DNA of 64,000 nt from an uncultured Paracoccaceae bacterium (lineage in GTDB: Bacteria > Pseudomonadota > Alphaproteobacteria > Rhodobacterales > Rhodobacteraceae): assembly GCA_947500825.1 (NCBI GenBank), contig CANMTR010000001.1:372001-436000 (forward strand), in the 5' to 3' direction. The position numbers and the translations under genes were made by a program. Positions 47,905 to 59,834 of this stretch are shown piece by piece. The notes under the pieces were generated by a model. It had not been told where the DNA came from, searched no databases, and worked only from the letters and a program-made list of their open reading frames with translations. The first letter of the stretch is position 1, and each line of letters starts with the position of its first letter.

Positions 47905-49320
47905 ATGGAGCGGATCGACTGCGACGTCTGCGTCATCGGCGCCGGATCGGGGGGCCTGTCGGTCGCGGCGGGTGCCGCGCAGATGGGGGCGAACGTGGTC
48001 CTGGTCGAAGGTCACGAGATGGGCGGCGACTGCCTGAACTACGGCTGCGTGCCCTCCAAGGCGCTGATCGCCAGCGCGCGGGCGGCCTACGGGATGTCCC
48101 ATCCGGGCGACCTGGGCGTCGCCCCGGTCGAGCCGCAGGTCGATTACGCCGCCGCCAAGGACCACGTCGCCCGGGCCATCGCCGCCATCGCGCCGGCCGA
48201 CAGCCAGGAGCGGTTCGAGGGTCTGGGCGTGCGCGTGATCCGCGACTGGGCCCGGTTCGAAGACGCGCGCACCGTGATCGCGGGCGACGCGCGGATCACC
48301 GCGCGCCGGGTCGTGATCGCCACCGGCTCGCGCCCCTTCGTCCCGCCGATCGAGGGGTTGGACGGCGTCGAGTACCACACCAACGAGACGATCTTCGGCC
48401 TGCGCGAACGCCCCGATCACCTGCTGATCGTCGGCGGCGGCAATATCGGGATCGAGATGGCCCAGGCCCACCGGCGGCTCGGATGCGAGGTGACGGTGAT
48501 CGAGGGCGCGAAGGCGCTCGCCAACGACGACCCGGAGCTGTCGGCCATCGTCCTGTCGCAGCTCCGCGCCGAGGGCGTTACCCTCGTGGAGGGGCAGCAG
48601 GCCGCCCGCGTCTTCCGCGAGGGCGGACGGATCGTGGTGGAGACCGAGGGCGGCCGCCACGAGGGCTCCCACCTCCTGATCGCCGTGGGCCGGCAGGTGA
48701 ACCTTGATCGGCTCGACCTCGACCGCGCGAACGTGGCCCACGACCGTGCCGTGACCGTGGGCGACGACCTGCGCTCGACCACCAACCGCCGCGTCTATGC
48801 CGTGGGCGATGCGGCGGGGCGGATGCAGTTCACCCATGTGGCGGGCTACCATGCCGGCGTGGTGGTGCAGCGCATCCTGTTCGGGCTTCCCGCCAAGGCG
48901 CGGCAGGACCATGTGCCGTGGTGCACCTACACCGACCCGGAGCTGGCCCATGTGGGCCTGACCGAGGCCCAGGCGCGCGAGCGCCACGGCGGCAAGGTCG
49001 AGGTCGTCCGCTTCCCCTACGAGGAGAACGACCGCGCCCGGGCGACGGGGCAGACCACGGGGCTGGTGAAGGTCTCGGTGGTGGGCGGCAAGCCGGTGGG
49101 CGCGTCCATCGTGGGCGCCGAGGCGGGCGAGCTGATTTCCACGTGGTCCATGGCCATCGCCAACGGGCTCAAGATGAAGGCGATCTCGGACACGATCGTG
49201 CCCTATCCGACCCTGTCCGAGATAAACAAGAGAGCCGCCGGAGCCTATTTCTCTCCTAGGTTGTTCGAGAGCGATATGGTGAAGAGGGTGGTAAGACTGG
49301 TCCAGACACTCATTCCCTGA
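47905..49320 (+). CDS. Flavoprotein pyridine-nucleotide disulfide reductase (mercuric reductase-like)
   Basis: The 471-residue enzyme has an FAD motif GAGSGGLS at 12-19 and the redox pair Cys43/Cys48 in GGDCLNYGCVPSK. The NAD(P)-binding motif is VGGGNIGIEMAQ near 175. The C-terminal interface has IVPYPTLSE where lipoamide dehydrogenases have a catalytic HxHPT histidine, so it is unlikely to be Lpd. No N-terminal heavy-metal domain or C-terminal Cys pair of true MerA is present. The substrate is unknown. Confidence 0.85.
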   Translation: MERIDCDVCVIGAGSGGLSVAAGAAQMGANVVLVEGHEMGGDCLNYGCVPSKALIASARAAYGMSHPGDLGVAPVEPQVDYAAAKDHVARAIAAIAPADSQERFEGLGVRVIRDWARFEDARTVIAGDARITARRVVIATGSRPFVPPIEGLDGVEYHTNETIFGLRERPDHLLIVGGGNIGIEMAQAHRRLGCEVTVIEGAKALANDDPELSAIVLSQLRAEGVTLVEGQQAARVFREGGRIVVETEGGRHEGSHLLIAVGRQVNLDRLDLDRANVAHDRAVTVGDDLRSTTNRRVYAVGDAAGRMQFTHVAGYHAGVVVQRILFGLPAKARQDHVPWCTYTDPELAHVGLTEAQARERHGGKVEVVRFPYEENDRARATGQTTGLVKVSVVGGKPVGASIVGAEAGELISTWSMAIANGLKMKAISDTIVPYPTLSEINKRAAGAYFSPRLFESDMVKRVVRLVQTLIP

Positions 49321-49340
49321 TCACGGGGCCGCGCGCGGAC

Positions 49341-50735
49341 ATGCCCAACACGCTCACAGGGCGCTTCCTGATCCTGACCATCGTCTTCGTGATGCTGGCC
49401 GAGGTGCTGATCTTCGTCCCCTCTGTCGCGCGGTTCCGGGAGGACTACCTCCTGTCGCGGCTTGAGCGGGCGCAGATCGCGTCCCTCGCACTTTTGGCCG
49501 ATGACATGATCGACCAGGCGCTGGAGGCCGAACTTCTGCAGAACGCCGAGGTCTATAACGTCGTCCTGGTGCGTGACCAGGTGCGCAGCCTGGCCCTGTC
49601 GTCTCCCATCCCCGAGCAGATCTCGGCCACCTACGACCTTCGGGACGTCTCCGCCTTCGGGCTGATGCAGGATGCCCTCCGCACGATGCTGCGCGGGGAC
49701 GACAGGATCATCCGCATCATCGGCGAGCCGGTGCGCGAGGGCGGCGAGTTGATCGAGGTCACGATGGATGCCGGGCCGCTGCGCGCGGCGATGATCGAGT
49801 ACGGGCTGCGCATCCTGGCGCTGTCGGCGGTGATCTCCGCCGTCACCGCGCTGCTCCTGATCCTGGCCGTGCGGCGGCTGATGGTGAAGCCGATCCGGGG
49901 CGTCGTCGACGCGATGCAGAGCTACGCCGCCGCGCCCGAGGACGCGCGCCGGATCATCGAGCCCTCCGCCCGGGTGGTGGAGCTGCACGACGCCGAGATG
50001 GCGCTGCGCTCGCTCCAGACCCAGCTCACCGGCGCCCTGCGGCAGAAGGAGCGGCTGGCCCAGCTCGGCGGCGCGGTGGCCAAGATCAGCCACGACCTGC
50101 GCAACGTGCTGACCACAGCGCAGCTCTTCGCCGACCGGATCGAGGGCTCCACGGACCCCACCGTGGCGCGCATGGCGCCCAAGCTCCTGGGCTCCATCAG
50201 CCGTGCGATCTCGATCTGCGAATCGACTCTGGCCTTCGGCCGCGCCGAGGAGCCGCCGCCGCAGCTCGCGCGGATCGCCCTGTCGGACCTGGTCGAGGAC
50301 GTTCTCGAGGGGGAGCGGCTGGCCGCGGGCGGCACCGACATCTCCTTCACCGCCGACATGCCCGCCACCCTCGTCGTGCGCGCCGATCCCGAGCAGCTCT
50401 ATCGCGTCCTGAGCAACCTCGTGCGCAACGCCCGCCAGGCCATGATGGCGACCGGGACGGACGGCACAATCACGGTCGGGGCGGAGGAGACGGAGGCCGA
50501 CTGGCGCATCCGTATCGCCGATACCGGCCCAGGCCTGCCGCGCAAGGCGCGCGAGCACCTGTTCCAGCCGTTCCAGTCCGCCTCGAAGCGGGGCACCGGG
50601 CTGGGGCTGACCATCGCCAGCGAGCTGGTGCGCGGACATGGCGGGTCGCTGTCCCTGGTCGGGACCGGGGACGCGGGCACCCGCTTCGAGATCCGCCTGC
50701 CGAAGACCGTCGTCGCGCTCGACGCGGCCCAGTGA
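49341..50735 (+). CDS. Membrane sensor histidine kinase (orphan)
   Basis: The 464-residue protein has membrane segments at about 9-29 and 157-177 enclosing a periplasmic sensor of roughly 125 residues. A HAMP-like linker and an H-box KISHDLRNVLTT with His251 follow. The ATPase domain has NLVRNARQA, DTGPGLP and GTGLGLTIASELV. The H-box has Asn where the HisKA family often has T/P (HDLRN), as in HWE/HisKA variants. No response regulator gene is near. Confidence 0.88.
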   Translation: MPNTLTGRFLILTIVFVMLAEVLIFVPSVARFREDYLLSRLERAQIASLALLADDMIDQALEAELLQNAEVYNVVLVRDQVRSLALSSPIPEQISATYDLRDVSAFGLMQDALRTMLRGDDRIIRIIGEPVREGGELIEVTMDAGPLRAAMIEYGLRILALSAVISAVTALLLILAVRRLMVKPIRGVVDAMQSYAAAPEDARRIIEPSARVVELHDAEMALRSLQTQLTGALRQKERLAQLGGAVAKISHDLRNVLTTAQLFADRIEGSTDPTVARMAPKLLGSISRAISICESTLAFGRAEEPPPQLARIALSDLVEDVLEGERLAAGGTDISFTADMPATLVVRADPEQLYRVLSNLVRNARQAMMATGTDGTITVGAEETEADWRIRIADTGPGLPRKAREHLFQPFQSASKRGTGLGLTIASELVRGHGGSLSLVGTGDAGTRFEIRLPKTVVALDAAQ

Positions 50736-50738
50736 GGT

Positions 50739-50758
50739 CCGCCTCCGGCGGGGGTATT
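50739..50758 (+). repeat. Rhodobacterales-type intergenic element
   Basis: CCTCCGGCGGGGGTATTT follows the kinase stop codon by a few bases. It forms a small CCGCC/GGCGG hairpin (50739-50751) and then TATTT. I recall near-identical elements after many genes in Rhodobacterales genomes; this copy probably acts as a short terminator. Recognition is from memory and not from a search. Confidence 0.5.
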
Positions 50759-50847
50759 TGGAAAAGGGTGAGGGGCAGGGGTGCGGCACCTTCCCTTCGG
50801 CAAGATTTCCGACTAAGTGAGTCGGGAACCTGGCCGAGGTGCTTGCC

Positions 50848-51258
50848 ATGACCCAGACAGTCCGTCGCCCCGTCGAGGCTCCGCAGGCACCGGCCGCTTT
50901 CCGCCAGCCTGGACTGGTCGCGGTCCTGAGACTGGCCGCCCTGGAATGCCGGGCGGCCCCCCGCGGCTCGCTGACCGCCTGCGCGCTCCTGGAGCCGGGG
51001 GCGGGGGCCGAAGACTACGCCGTCGCGCTGGCGCGCTGCCTGTCGCAGATGCTGGTCCGGCGCCCGGTCCTCCACCGTCCCGGGACCGCGTCGCGTTCCT
51101 TCGACGAGGAGTGGCTCGTCGCCCTGTCCCGCGCGCTGGGCGAGGGCGACCGGGCGAGCGCGCGGTTCCTTGCGCGCAGCCGCGCACGGCCCGAGGCGGT
51201 GCCCTATCTCCTGCTTCTGGTCACCGGACTGGCGGAGCGGGTTTACGATCCGGCCTGA
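50848..51258 (+). CDS. Hypothetical protein
   Basis: The 136-residue frame (ATG at 50848, after CCGAGG) is Ala/Arg/Leu-rich, predicted helical and soluble. Seen are VAVLRLAALECRAAPRGSLT and a C-terminal PYLLLLVTGLAERVYDPA. I do not recognise a family. Reading-frame length and codon use are consistent with a real gene. It lies between the kinase and dps, same strand. Confidence 0.55.
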   Translation: MTQTVRRPVEAPQAPAAFRQPGLVAVLRLAALECRAAPRGSLTACALLEPGAGAEDYAVALARCLSQMLVRRPVLHRPGTASRSFDEEWLVALSRALGEGDRASARFLARSRARPEAVPYLLLLVTGLAERVYDPA

Positions 51259-51327
51259 TCCGCTAGCTTGCGCCCCACGGCCAGCCAGTTCGAGCCAGCC
51301 GGTTCCCCCCGAACACAGGACAGGATC

Positions 51328-51798
51328 ATGGCAGAAACCGCATCCGACCTTTCCCCGGACGCCAGCGCCGAAATCGCCGGCGCGCTGAACCAGGCGCTGG
51401 CCGAGACGGTCGTCGCCACCATGGTGGCGCAGAACTACCACTGGAACGTCACCGGGATGGCCTTCGGGCCGCTCCACGACCTGTTCCAGGCGATCTACGA
51501 GGACCACTTCACCGGCCAGGACGATCTCGCCGAGCGGGTCCGCGCGATCGGCGAGACGGCCCAGGGCCGGCTTGCCGCCCACCTGGAGCGCTCCAAGGTG
51601 CAGGAGGGCGACGAATCGGCCGAGGACAAGGAGATGATCCGCCACCTCGCCGAAGCGCAGGAGACGATCGGCGCCACGCTCGCCGGCCTTTCGGAGGTCT
51701 CCGCCCGCCACGGCGACGTGCGTACCGAGGACCTTGCCATCGAGCGCGGCCGCATCCACGACAAGTTCGCCTGGATGCTGCGCGCCCACTTGCGCTGA
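51328..51798 (+). CDS. dps: Dps family DNA-binding ferritin
   Basis: Dps oxidises and stores iron with H2O2 and protects DNA. The ATG at 51328 (after CAGGA) gives 156 residues. The ferroxidase pattern is present: AQNYHWNVTG, HDLFQAIYEDHF and DDLAERVRAIGE. The upstream part of the open frame is not used. Confidence 0.92.
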   Translation: MAETASDLSPDASAEIAGALNQALAETVVATMVAQNYHWNVTGMAFGPLHDLFQAIYEDHFTGQDDLAERVRAIGETAQGRLAAHLERSKVQEGDESAEDKEMIRHLAEAQETIGATLAGLSEVSARHGDVRTEDLAIERGRIHDKFAWMLRAHLR

Positions 51799-51801
51799 GC
51801 C

Positions 51802-52071
51802 TCAGCCGGCGTCGCGCACCACGGGCGGGACGCCGGCGCCCTTCTTCAGGCACCGCTTGAGATAGGCGGGGCGCCAGTGGGCGTAGCGGCCCATCGCGGC
51901 CTGCTGTGCGAGCACGAGCGCGAGGAACGCCTCCGCCGCTTTCGGCTTCTTCTGCTTCTTGGCGATCTTCTTCTGCGTCTTGGTCATCGAGCAGCCGATG
52001 CAATGCTGCCCGGCGGCGCCGGGGCGCTTGAACTTGCATACGCCGATGCAGGCACTCTGGATCTTGGCCAT
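51802..52071 (-). CDS. DUF1289-like small cysteine protein
   Basis: The 89-residue basic protein starts MAKIQSACIGVCKFKRPGAA and has HCIGCSMTKTQKKIAKK, so the four Cys are spaced like DUF1289 (CxxxC...CxxC). The rest is Lys/Ala-rich with RPAYLKRCLKKGAG. A small metal-binding role is likely; the function is unknown. It converges with dps (3 nt between stops) and diverges from rpsA. Confidence 0.75.
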   Translation of the reverse strand: MAKIQSACIGVCKFKRPGAAGQHCIGCSMTKTQKKIAKKQKKPKAAEAFLALVLAQQAAMGRYAHWRPAYLKRCLKKGAGVPPVVRDAG

Positions 52072-52153
52072 CTGGCACGTCCCTCGGGGGTGAACTCCGG
52101 CGAACCTGACCACCGCGGCGGGGCTTCGCAAGGGCCGCGCCGTGCCGCAGGGG

Positions 52154-52182
52154 TTGCCAACGCCGCGTCCGGGGCGTATTCC
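52154..52182 (+). promoter_or_regulatory. Candidate rpsA promoter
   Basis: TTGCCA (52154-52159) and TATTCC (52177-52182) are separated by 17 nt. The start point would fall near 52189, giving a leader of about 150 nt before rpsA. Confidence 0.45.
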
Positions 52183-52220
52183 GCGAGCCGTCGAAGGGGC
52201 GGACGAGCCCGTTGCGGGCC

Positions 52221-52244
52221 GGGCCGGTCGGGACCGGCCCTTTT
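52221..52244 (+). terminator. Terminator-like hairpin in the rpsA leader
   Basis: Bases 52221-52240 form a self-complementary stem (8-9 bp) followed by TTTT and CGC. It lies about 30-55 nt after the proposed start point and 94 nt before the rpsA ATG. Either it ends transcription running on from dps, or it is an attenuator of rpsA. Confidence 0.6.
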
Positions 52245-52338
52245 CGCATATCGGACCGCTCGACTGGCCAATCCACCGAGAGACCCGGGGAGACAACCCC
52301 GCGGCCGGAATATCACACCGAAGGAAACCGCAAGCCAC

Positions 52339-54018
52339 ATGGCTCAGAACACGTCCATGGAGGAATTCGAAGCCCTCCTCAACGAAAGCTTCGAGATCGA
52401 CACCCCCGAGGAAGGCTCCGTCGTGCGGGGCCGCGTCCTCGCCGTCGAGGCCGGACAGGCCATCATCGACGTCGGCTACAAGATGGAAGGCCGCGTCGAC
52501 CTCAAGGAATTCGCCCAGCCGGGCGAGGCGCCCGAGATCAACGCGGGCGACGAGGTCGAGGTCTATCTCCGCCAGGTCGAGAACGCCCGCGGCGAGGCCG
52601 TGATCTCCCACGAGATGGCGCGCCGCGAGGCCGCGTGGGACCGTCTCGAGAAGGCCTATGCCGACGAGAACCGCGTCGAGGGCGCGATCTTCGGCCGCGT
52701 CAAGGGCGGCTTCACCGTCGATCTCGGCGGCGCCGTGGCGTTCCTGCCTGGCTCCCAGGTCGATGTTCGCCCCGTGCGCGACGCGGGCCCGCTTATGGGC
52801 CTCAAGCAGCCCTTCCAGATCCTCAAGATGGACCGCCGCCGGGGCAACATCGTCGTCTCGCGCCGCGCGATCCTCGAGGAGAGCCGCGCCGAGCAGCGTG
52901 CCGAGGTCATCGCGAACCTCGAAGAGGGGGCCGCGGTCGACGGCGTGGTCAAGAACATCACCGAATACGGCGCCTTCGTCGATCTCGGCGGTGTCGACGG
53001 CCTGCTGCACGTCACCGACATGGCCTGGCGCCGGGTGAACCACCCGTCCGAGATCGTGAACATCGGCGAGACCATCAAGGTCCAGGTGATCAAGATCAAC
53101 AAGGAGACGCACCGCATCTCCCTGGGCATGAAGCAGCTTCAGGACGATCCCTGGGACACGGTCGAGGCCAAGTTCTCGCTGGGTTCGGTCCATGCCGGCC
53201 GCGTCACCAACATCACCGACTACGGCGCCTTCGTGGAGCTGGAGCCGGGCGTCGAGGGGCTCGTCCACGTCTCCGAGATGTCCTGGACGAAGAAGAACGT
53301 CCATCCCGGCAAGATCGTCTCCACCTCCCAGGAGGTCGAGGTCATGGTGCTGGAGATCGACAGCCAGAAGCGCCGCGTATCGCTCGGCCTCAAGCAGACC
53401 ATGCGCAACCCCTGGGAAGTCTTCGCCGAGACCCACCCCGAGGGCACCCATGTCGAGGGCGAGATCAAGAACATCACCGAGTTCGGTCTGTTCGTCGGTC
53501 TTGAGCACGACATCGACGGCATGGTCCACCTCTCCGACATTTCGTGGGACGAGCGGGGCGAGGACGCGATCCAGCGCTTCCACAAGGGCGACACCGTCCA
53601 GGCCGTCGTGACCGAGACCGACATCGAGAAGGAGCGCATCTCGCTCTCGATGAAGGCGCTCGACGACAGCTTCTCCGACGTGGTCGGCGGCGTGAAGCGC
53701 GGCTCGATCATCACCGTGGAGGTCACCGCGATCGAGGATGGCGGCATCGAGGTGGAATACGAGGGGATGAAGTCGTTCATCCGCCGCTCCGACCTCAGCC
53801 GCGAGCGCTCCGAGCAGCGCCCCGAGCGTTTCGGGGTGGGCGACAAGGTGGACGTGCGCGTCACCAATGTCGACCAGAAGTCGCGCCGCCTCGGCCTGTC
53901 GATCAAGGCCCGCGAGATCGCCGAAGAGAAGGAGGCCGTGCAGCAATACGGCTCCTCCGACTCGGGCGCCTCGCTGGGCGACATCCTCGGCGCCGCGCTC
54001 AACCGCGACGACGAGTGA
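52339..54018 (+). CDS. rpsA: 30S ribosomal protein S1
   Basis: S1 binds mRNA on the 30S platform and helps initiation. The ATG at 52339 gives 559 residues, the size of the six-S1-domain form. Repeats are visible: GRVLAVEAGQAIIDVGYKME, GRVKGGFTVDLGG, KNITEYGAFVDLGGVDGLLH, TNITDYGAFVELEPGVEGLV and KNITEFGLFVGLEHDIDGMV. The upstream part of the open frame overlaps the minus-strand gene and is not used. Confidence 0.96.
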   Translation: MAQNTSMEEFEALLNESFEIDTPEEGSVVRGRVLAVEAGQAIIDVGYKMEGRVDLKEFAQPGEAPEINAGDEVEVYLRQVENARGEAVISHEMARREAAWDRLEKAYADENRVEGAIFGRVKGGFTVDLGGAVAFLPGSQVDVRPVRDAGPLMGLKQPFQILKMDRRRGNIVVSRRAILEESRAEQRAEVIANLEEGAAVDGVVKNITEYGAFVDLGGVDGLLHVTDMAWRRVNHPSEIVNIGETIKVQVIKINKETHRISLGMKQLQDDPWDTVEAKFSLGSVHAGRVTNITDYGAFVELEPGVEGLVHVSEMSWTKKNVHPGKIVSTSQEVEVMVLEIDSQKRRVSLGLKQTMRNPWEVFAETHPEGTHVEGEIKNITEFGLFVGLEHDIDGMVHLSDISWDERGEDAIQRFHKGDTVQAVVTETDIEKERISLSMKALDDSFSDVVGGVKRGSIITVEVTAIEDGGIEVEYEGMKSFIRRSDLSRERSEQRPERFGVGDKVDVRVTNVDQKSRRLGLSIKAREIAEEKEAVQQYGSSDSGASLGDILGAALNRDDE

Positions 54019-54055
54019 TCCCGGCCCCTCCGGGGGCCGCCCACTATCCTGTGAC

Positions 54056-54089
54056 GACCCGTCGCGCCCCCCCGCGCGGCGGGTCTTTT
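54056..54089 (+). terminator. Intrinsic terminator after rpsA
   Basis: Bases 54056-54067 pair with 54074-54085 (12 bp, one G-U pair, C6 loop), followed by TTTT. A smaller CG hairpin precedes it near 54022-54039. Confidence 0.75.
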
Positions 54090-54110
54090 CGTCCGTGTCC
54101 CCACTCTCCC

Positions 54111-54139
54111 TTGTTGCGGACGCCGCGCGCGGATAGATC
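54111..54139 (+). promoter_or_regulatory. Candidate alaS promoter
   Basis: TTGTTG (54111-54116) and TAGATC (54134-54139) are 17 nt apart, 36 nt before the alaS start codon. Both hexamers match consensus only in part. Confidence 0.3.
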
Positions 54140-54175
54140 GGCGCAAGGCCGCCATCGACACGGGAACCCGCGCCA

Positions 54176-56830
<2,655 letters not shown>

Positions 56831-56831
56831 G

Positions 56832-57107
56832 ATGCCGGCCCTGTGGATCGCCAGCGCGAGCGTGACCGACGACACGGCCTACGCCGCCTATGCCCGTGAG
56901 GCGACGGAGGTGATCGAGGCCCATGGCGGCATCTTCCTCGCCCGCGGTGCACGCCACGTCACGCTGGAGGGCGCCGACCGCCCCCGCCACGTGGTGATCC
57001 GCTTTCCCAGCGTGGAGCTGGCCGAGGCCTGCTAAACTCGGTGGCGTACCGGCAGGCCCTGGCCCACGCGGCCGGCGCCTCCGAGCGCGAGGTGGTCATC
57101 GTCGAGA

Positions 57108-57124
<17 letters not shown>
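56832..57124 (+). pseudogene. DUF1330 protein gene with a frameshift
   Basis: Frame one reads MPALWIASASVTDDTAYAAY...RFPSVELAEAC and stops at 57033. After restoring one base at that point the frame continues YNSVAYRQALAHAAGASERE and VVIVEITDPA to a TGA at 57124, a complete DUF1330 protein of about 97 residues. The likely change is a single-base deletion (TGCTACAAC to TGCTAAAC). It may be a true recent inactivation or a sequencing error. It starts two bases after alaS. Confidence 0.8.
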
Positions 57125-57961
<837 letters not shown>

Positions 57962-57965
<4 letters not shown>

Positions 57966-58471
57966 GTCGTCTCTCCGGTCAGGGGGAAGGTTCCGGCCCG
58001 TTCCCAGGGGCCGCCACGATAGTGCCACAGGAGCAGGCGGTCGAACACGCCCCTCCAGGGCGAGAACCCGCCGCGCAGCTCCGCTTGCGTCGCTTTCGCC
58101 GTGTCCCTGTCGACCTTGTTCTGGACGGTCACGTGGAGCCTCCGTCCCCGGTCGTCGCTCGTCGTCAGGATGTCGGACCAGCCCCGGCGCAGTCGAGCCT
58201 GGACGTCCCGCGCCGCGGGGCAGGCGATGTCCACCGCCGCGCCGCCGCCGAAATCGAGGATGCCCGTGGCGTCGAAGGGCAGGGCGGGCGTCTCTCTCGC
58301 CACGGCCGCGAGGTCGCCCAGGATGCGCGCCTCCTCGGCGTCCGGCAATTGCTGGAACAGCGTCACGTGGACGGGGATGAAGTTCCGCTCGGTCGGGAAA
58401 TGGCGCTCGCGCAAAGGCTCGAGCCGCGAGAAGCTCGCCTCGTCGAAGCCGAAGGTGAGGATCATCGCCAT
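57962..58471 (-). CDS. 2H phosphoesterase / 2'-5' RNA ligase-like protein
   Basis: The 169-residue protein has the two HxT motifs of the 2H superfamily, HVTLFQQL near residue 36 and HVTVQNKVD near 118. It is therefore a LigT/cyclic phosphodiesterase-like enzyme acting on RNA or cyclic nucleotide ends. Start at ATG 58471, with 58465 as alternative. It is placed between speD and speE and is translationally coupled to speE, an association not explained by known function. Confidence 0.82.
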
Positions 58472-58539
58472 GCCGCCCCCCTGTCTCGCGCCGGTCCGCC
58501 GCGCCGGGGGCGGGGCGGACCGGCGAGATCGGCCGGCGA

Positions 58540-59025
58540 TCAGGCCGCTTCGGCTTCCGAGACTACGCCGTCGCCGCGCAGCAGTTCCTTGACGCGCACG
58601 TCCGCGGTCCCGAAGGCTCGCTTCAGCACGTCCACGGCCAGCCACGGCTTGGAGTCGCCGCACATGAACACGTCGAACGCGCCGTAGCCGATCTCCGGCC
58701 ATGTGTGGACGGAGATGTGGCTCTCGGCCAGGACCGCCACGCCGGACACGCCCTGGGGCGAGAACTTGTGCGTGTGGATATGCAGCAGGGTCGCGCCGCA
58801 GGTTTCCACGCAGTCGCGGAACGCCTGCTGGATGCGGCCCTCGTCGTCCAGGCCGTGGCCGTCCACGACCTCGATGATGAGATGCCTGCCCGCGAAAACG
58901 CGGCCATCTTCCCTGATGAAGTGATCGTCGCGATCCTCGTCGAGAATATCGCGTGCGGTGGTATCTTCCGCTTGGGCGCCTGTCTCCAGACCGATCCCCA
59001 GTTGGAAGAGGTTGGCGCCACTCAT
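58540..59025 (-). CDS. speD: S-adenosylmethionine decarboxylase proenzyme
   Basis: SpeD makes decarboxylated SAM for SpeE. The ATG at 59025 (after GAAAGGGGGG) gives 161 residues. The self-cleavage site is in LAESHISVHTWPE, where the Ser becomes the pyruvoyl group. CGATLLHIHTHKFSPQGVSG and YGAFDVFMCG are also typical. The frame is open for 99 more codons upstream, but that part is judged leader. Confidence 0.92.
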   Translation of the reverse strand: MSGANLFQLGIGLETGAQAEDTTARDILDEDRDDHFIREDGRVFAGRHLIIEVVDGHGLDDEGRIQQAFRDCVETCGATLLHIHTHKFSPQGVSGVAVLAESHISVHTWPEIGYGAFDVFMCGDSKPWLAVDVLKRAFGTADVRVKELLRGDGVVSEAEAA

Positions 59026-59369
59026 GGGACCCCCCCTTTCAGCCAGTAGATTGATGTGGTGGGTCCTTAGCGCCCCCCCAGGTCGTATCGTATAACGTCG
59101 CCTGAAGTTGGGATCGTCCCCGTCGTAAGGGGCACCTAATGAGCCGGCCACCGCCACGCAAGACTTAATTCCATCGCGCCGACGTTTTTCGCCCTCCGCG
59201 GCAAAACGGAATGCCTTCCGTTTGCGGTATCCAGATACCATAATTACAAGACGCTGATCCTGCGTGGATAATTTCCGAAGGTCGTTCTTGACCGGGCGCA
59301 TGCAGCAGGTAGAACGCCCCAATCCATTCCGACCGGGCGAAGACGCCCGCGAGACAGACAGGATCGTAC
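59026..59369. other. Divergent regulatory region between speD and rplM
   Basis: This 344-nt gap must hold the promoters of speD (-) and rplM-rpsI (+). Seen are an 8-bp stem-loop (59204-59211/59216-59223, loop TGCC) and a TTGACC at 59288-59293 that could be a -35 for rplM, with only a poor -10 17 nt on. A small GGGCG-AAGA-CGCCC hairpin (59335-59348) sits just before the rplM ribosome site. No gene is supported. Confidence 0.5.
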
Positions 59370-59834
59370 ATGAAGACCTTCACCGCTACACCGGCGGACA
59401 TCGACAAGGGCTGGATCGTGATCGACGCCGAAGGCGTCGTTCTGGGCCGCCTCGCGTCGATCGTCGCCACGCGGCTGCGCGGAAAGCACAAGCCGACCTT
59501 CACGCCGTCCATGGACATGGGCGACAACGTCATCGTCATCAACGCCGACAAGGTGCAGCTGACGGGCCGCAAGCGCGAGCGCCCGGTCTACTGGCACACC
59601 GGCTATCCGGGCGGCATCAAGTCGCGCACCACCGGCAACATCCTCGAGGGGCCCCACCCCGAGCGCGTGGTGATGCAGGCCGTCAAGCGGATGCTCCCGA
59701 GCGGGCCGCTGGGTCGCCAGGTGCTGACCAACCTGCGCGTCTATGCCGGCGCCGACCACCCCCACGAGGCGCAGCAGCCGACCGTTCTGGACGTCGCGTC
59801 CAGGAACAGGAAGAACACCCGGGAGGCCTATTGA
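59370..59834 (+). CDS. rplM: 50S ribosomal protein L13
   Basis: L13 is an early 50S assembly protein. The 154 residues start [20 protein letters not shown] and contain [20 protein letters not shown]-like and [20 protein letters not shown] segments. Its stop overlaps the rpsI start (TGATG). Confidence 0.96.
   Translation: MKTFTATPADIDKGWIVIDAEGVVLGRLASIVATRLRGKHKPTFTPSMDMGDNVIVINADKVQLTGRKRERPVYWHTGYPGGIKSRTTGNILEGPHPERVVMQAVKRMLPSGPLGRQVLTNLRVYAGADHPHEAQQPTVLDVASRNRKNTREAY

Noticed and set aside
59026-59322. 99-codon N-terminal extension of speD
   Set aside because: The family starts at the Met of MSGANLFQLG, which has a strong Shine-Dalgarno; the extension is basic and not conserved to my knowledge. 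Kept only as a leader observation.
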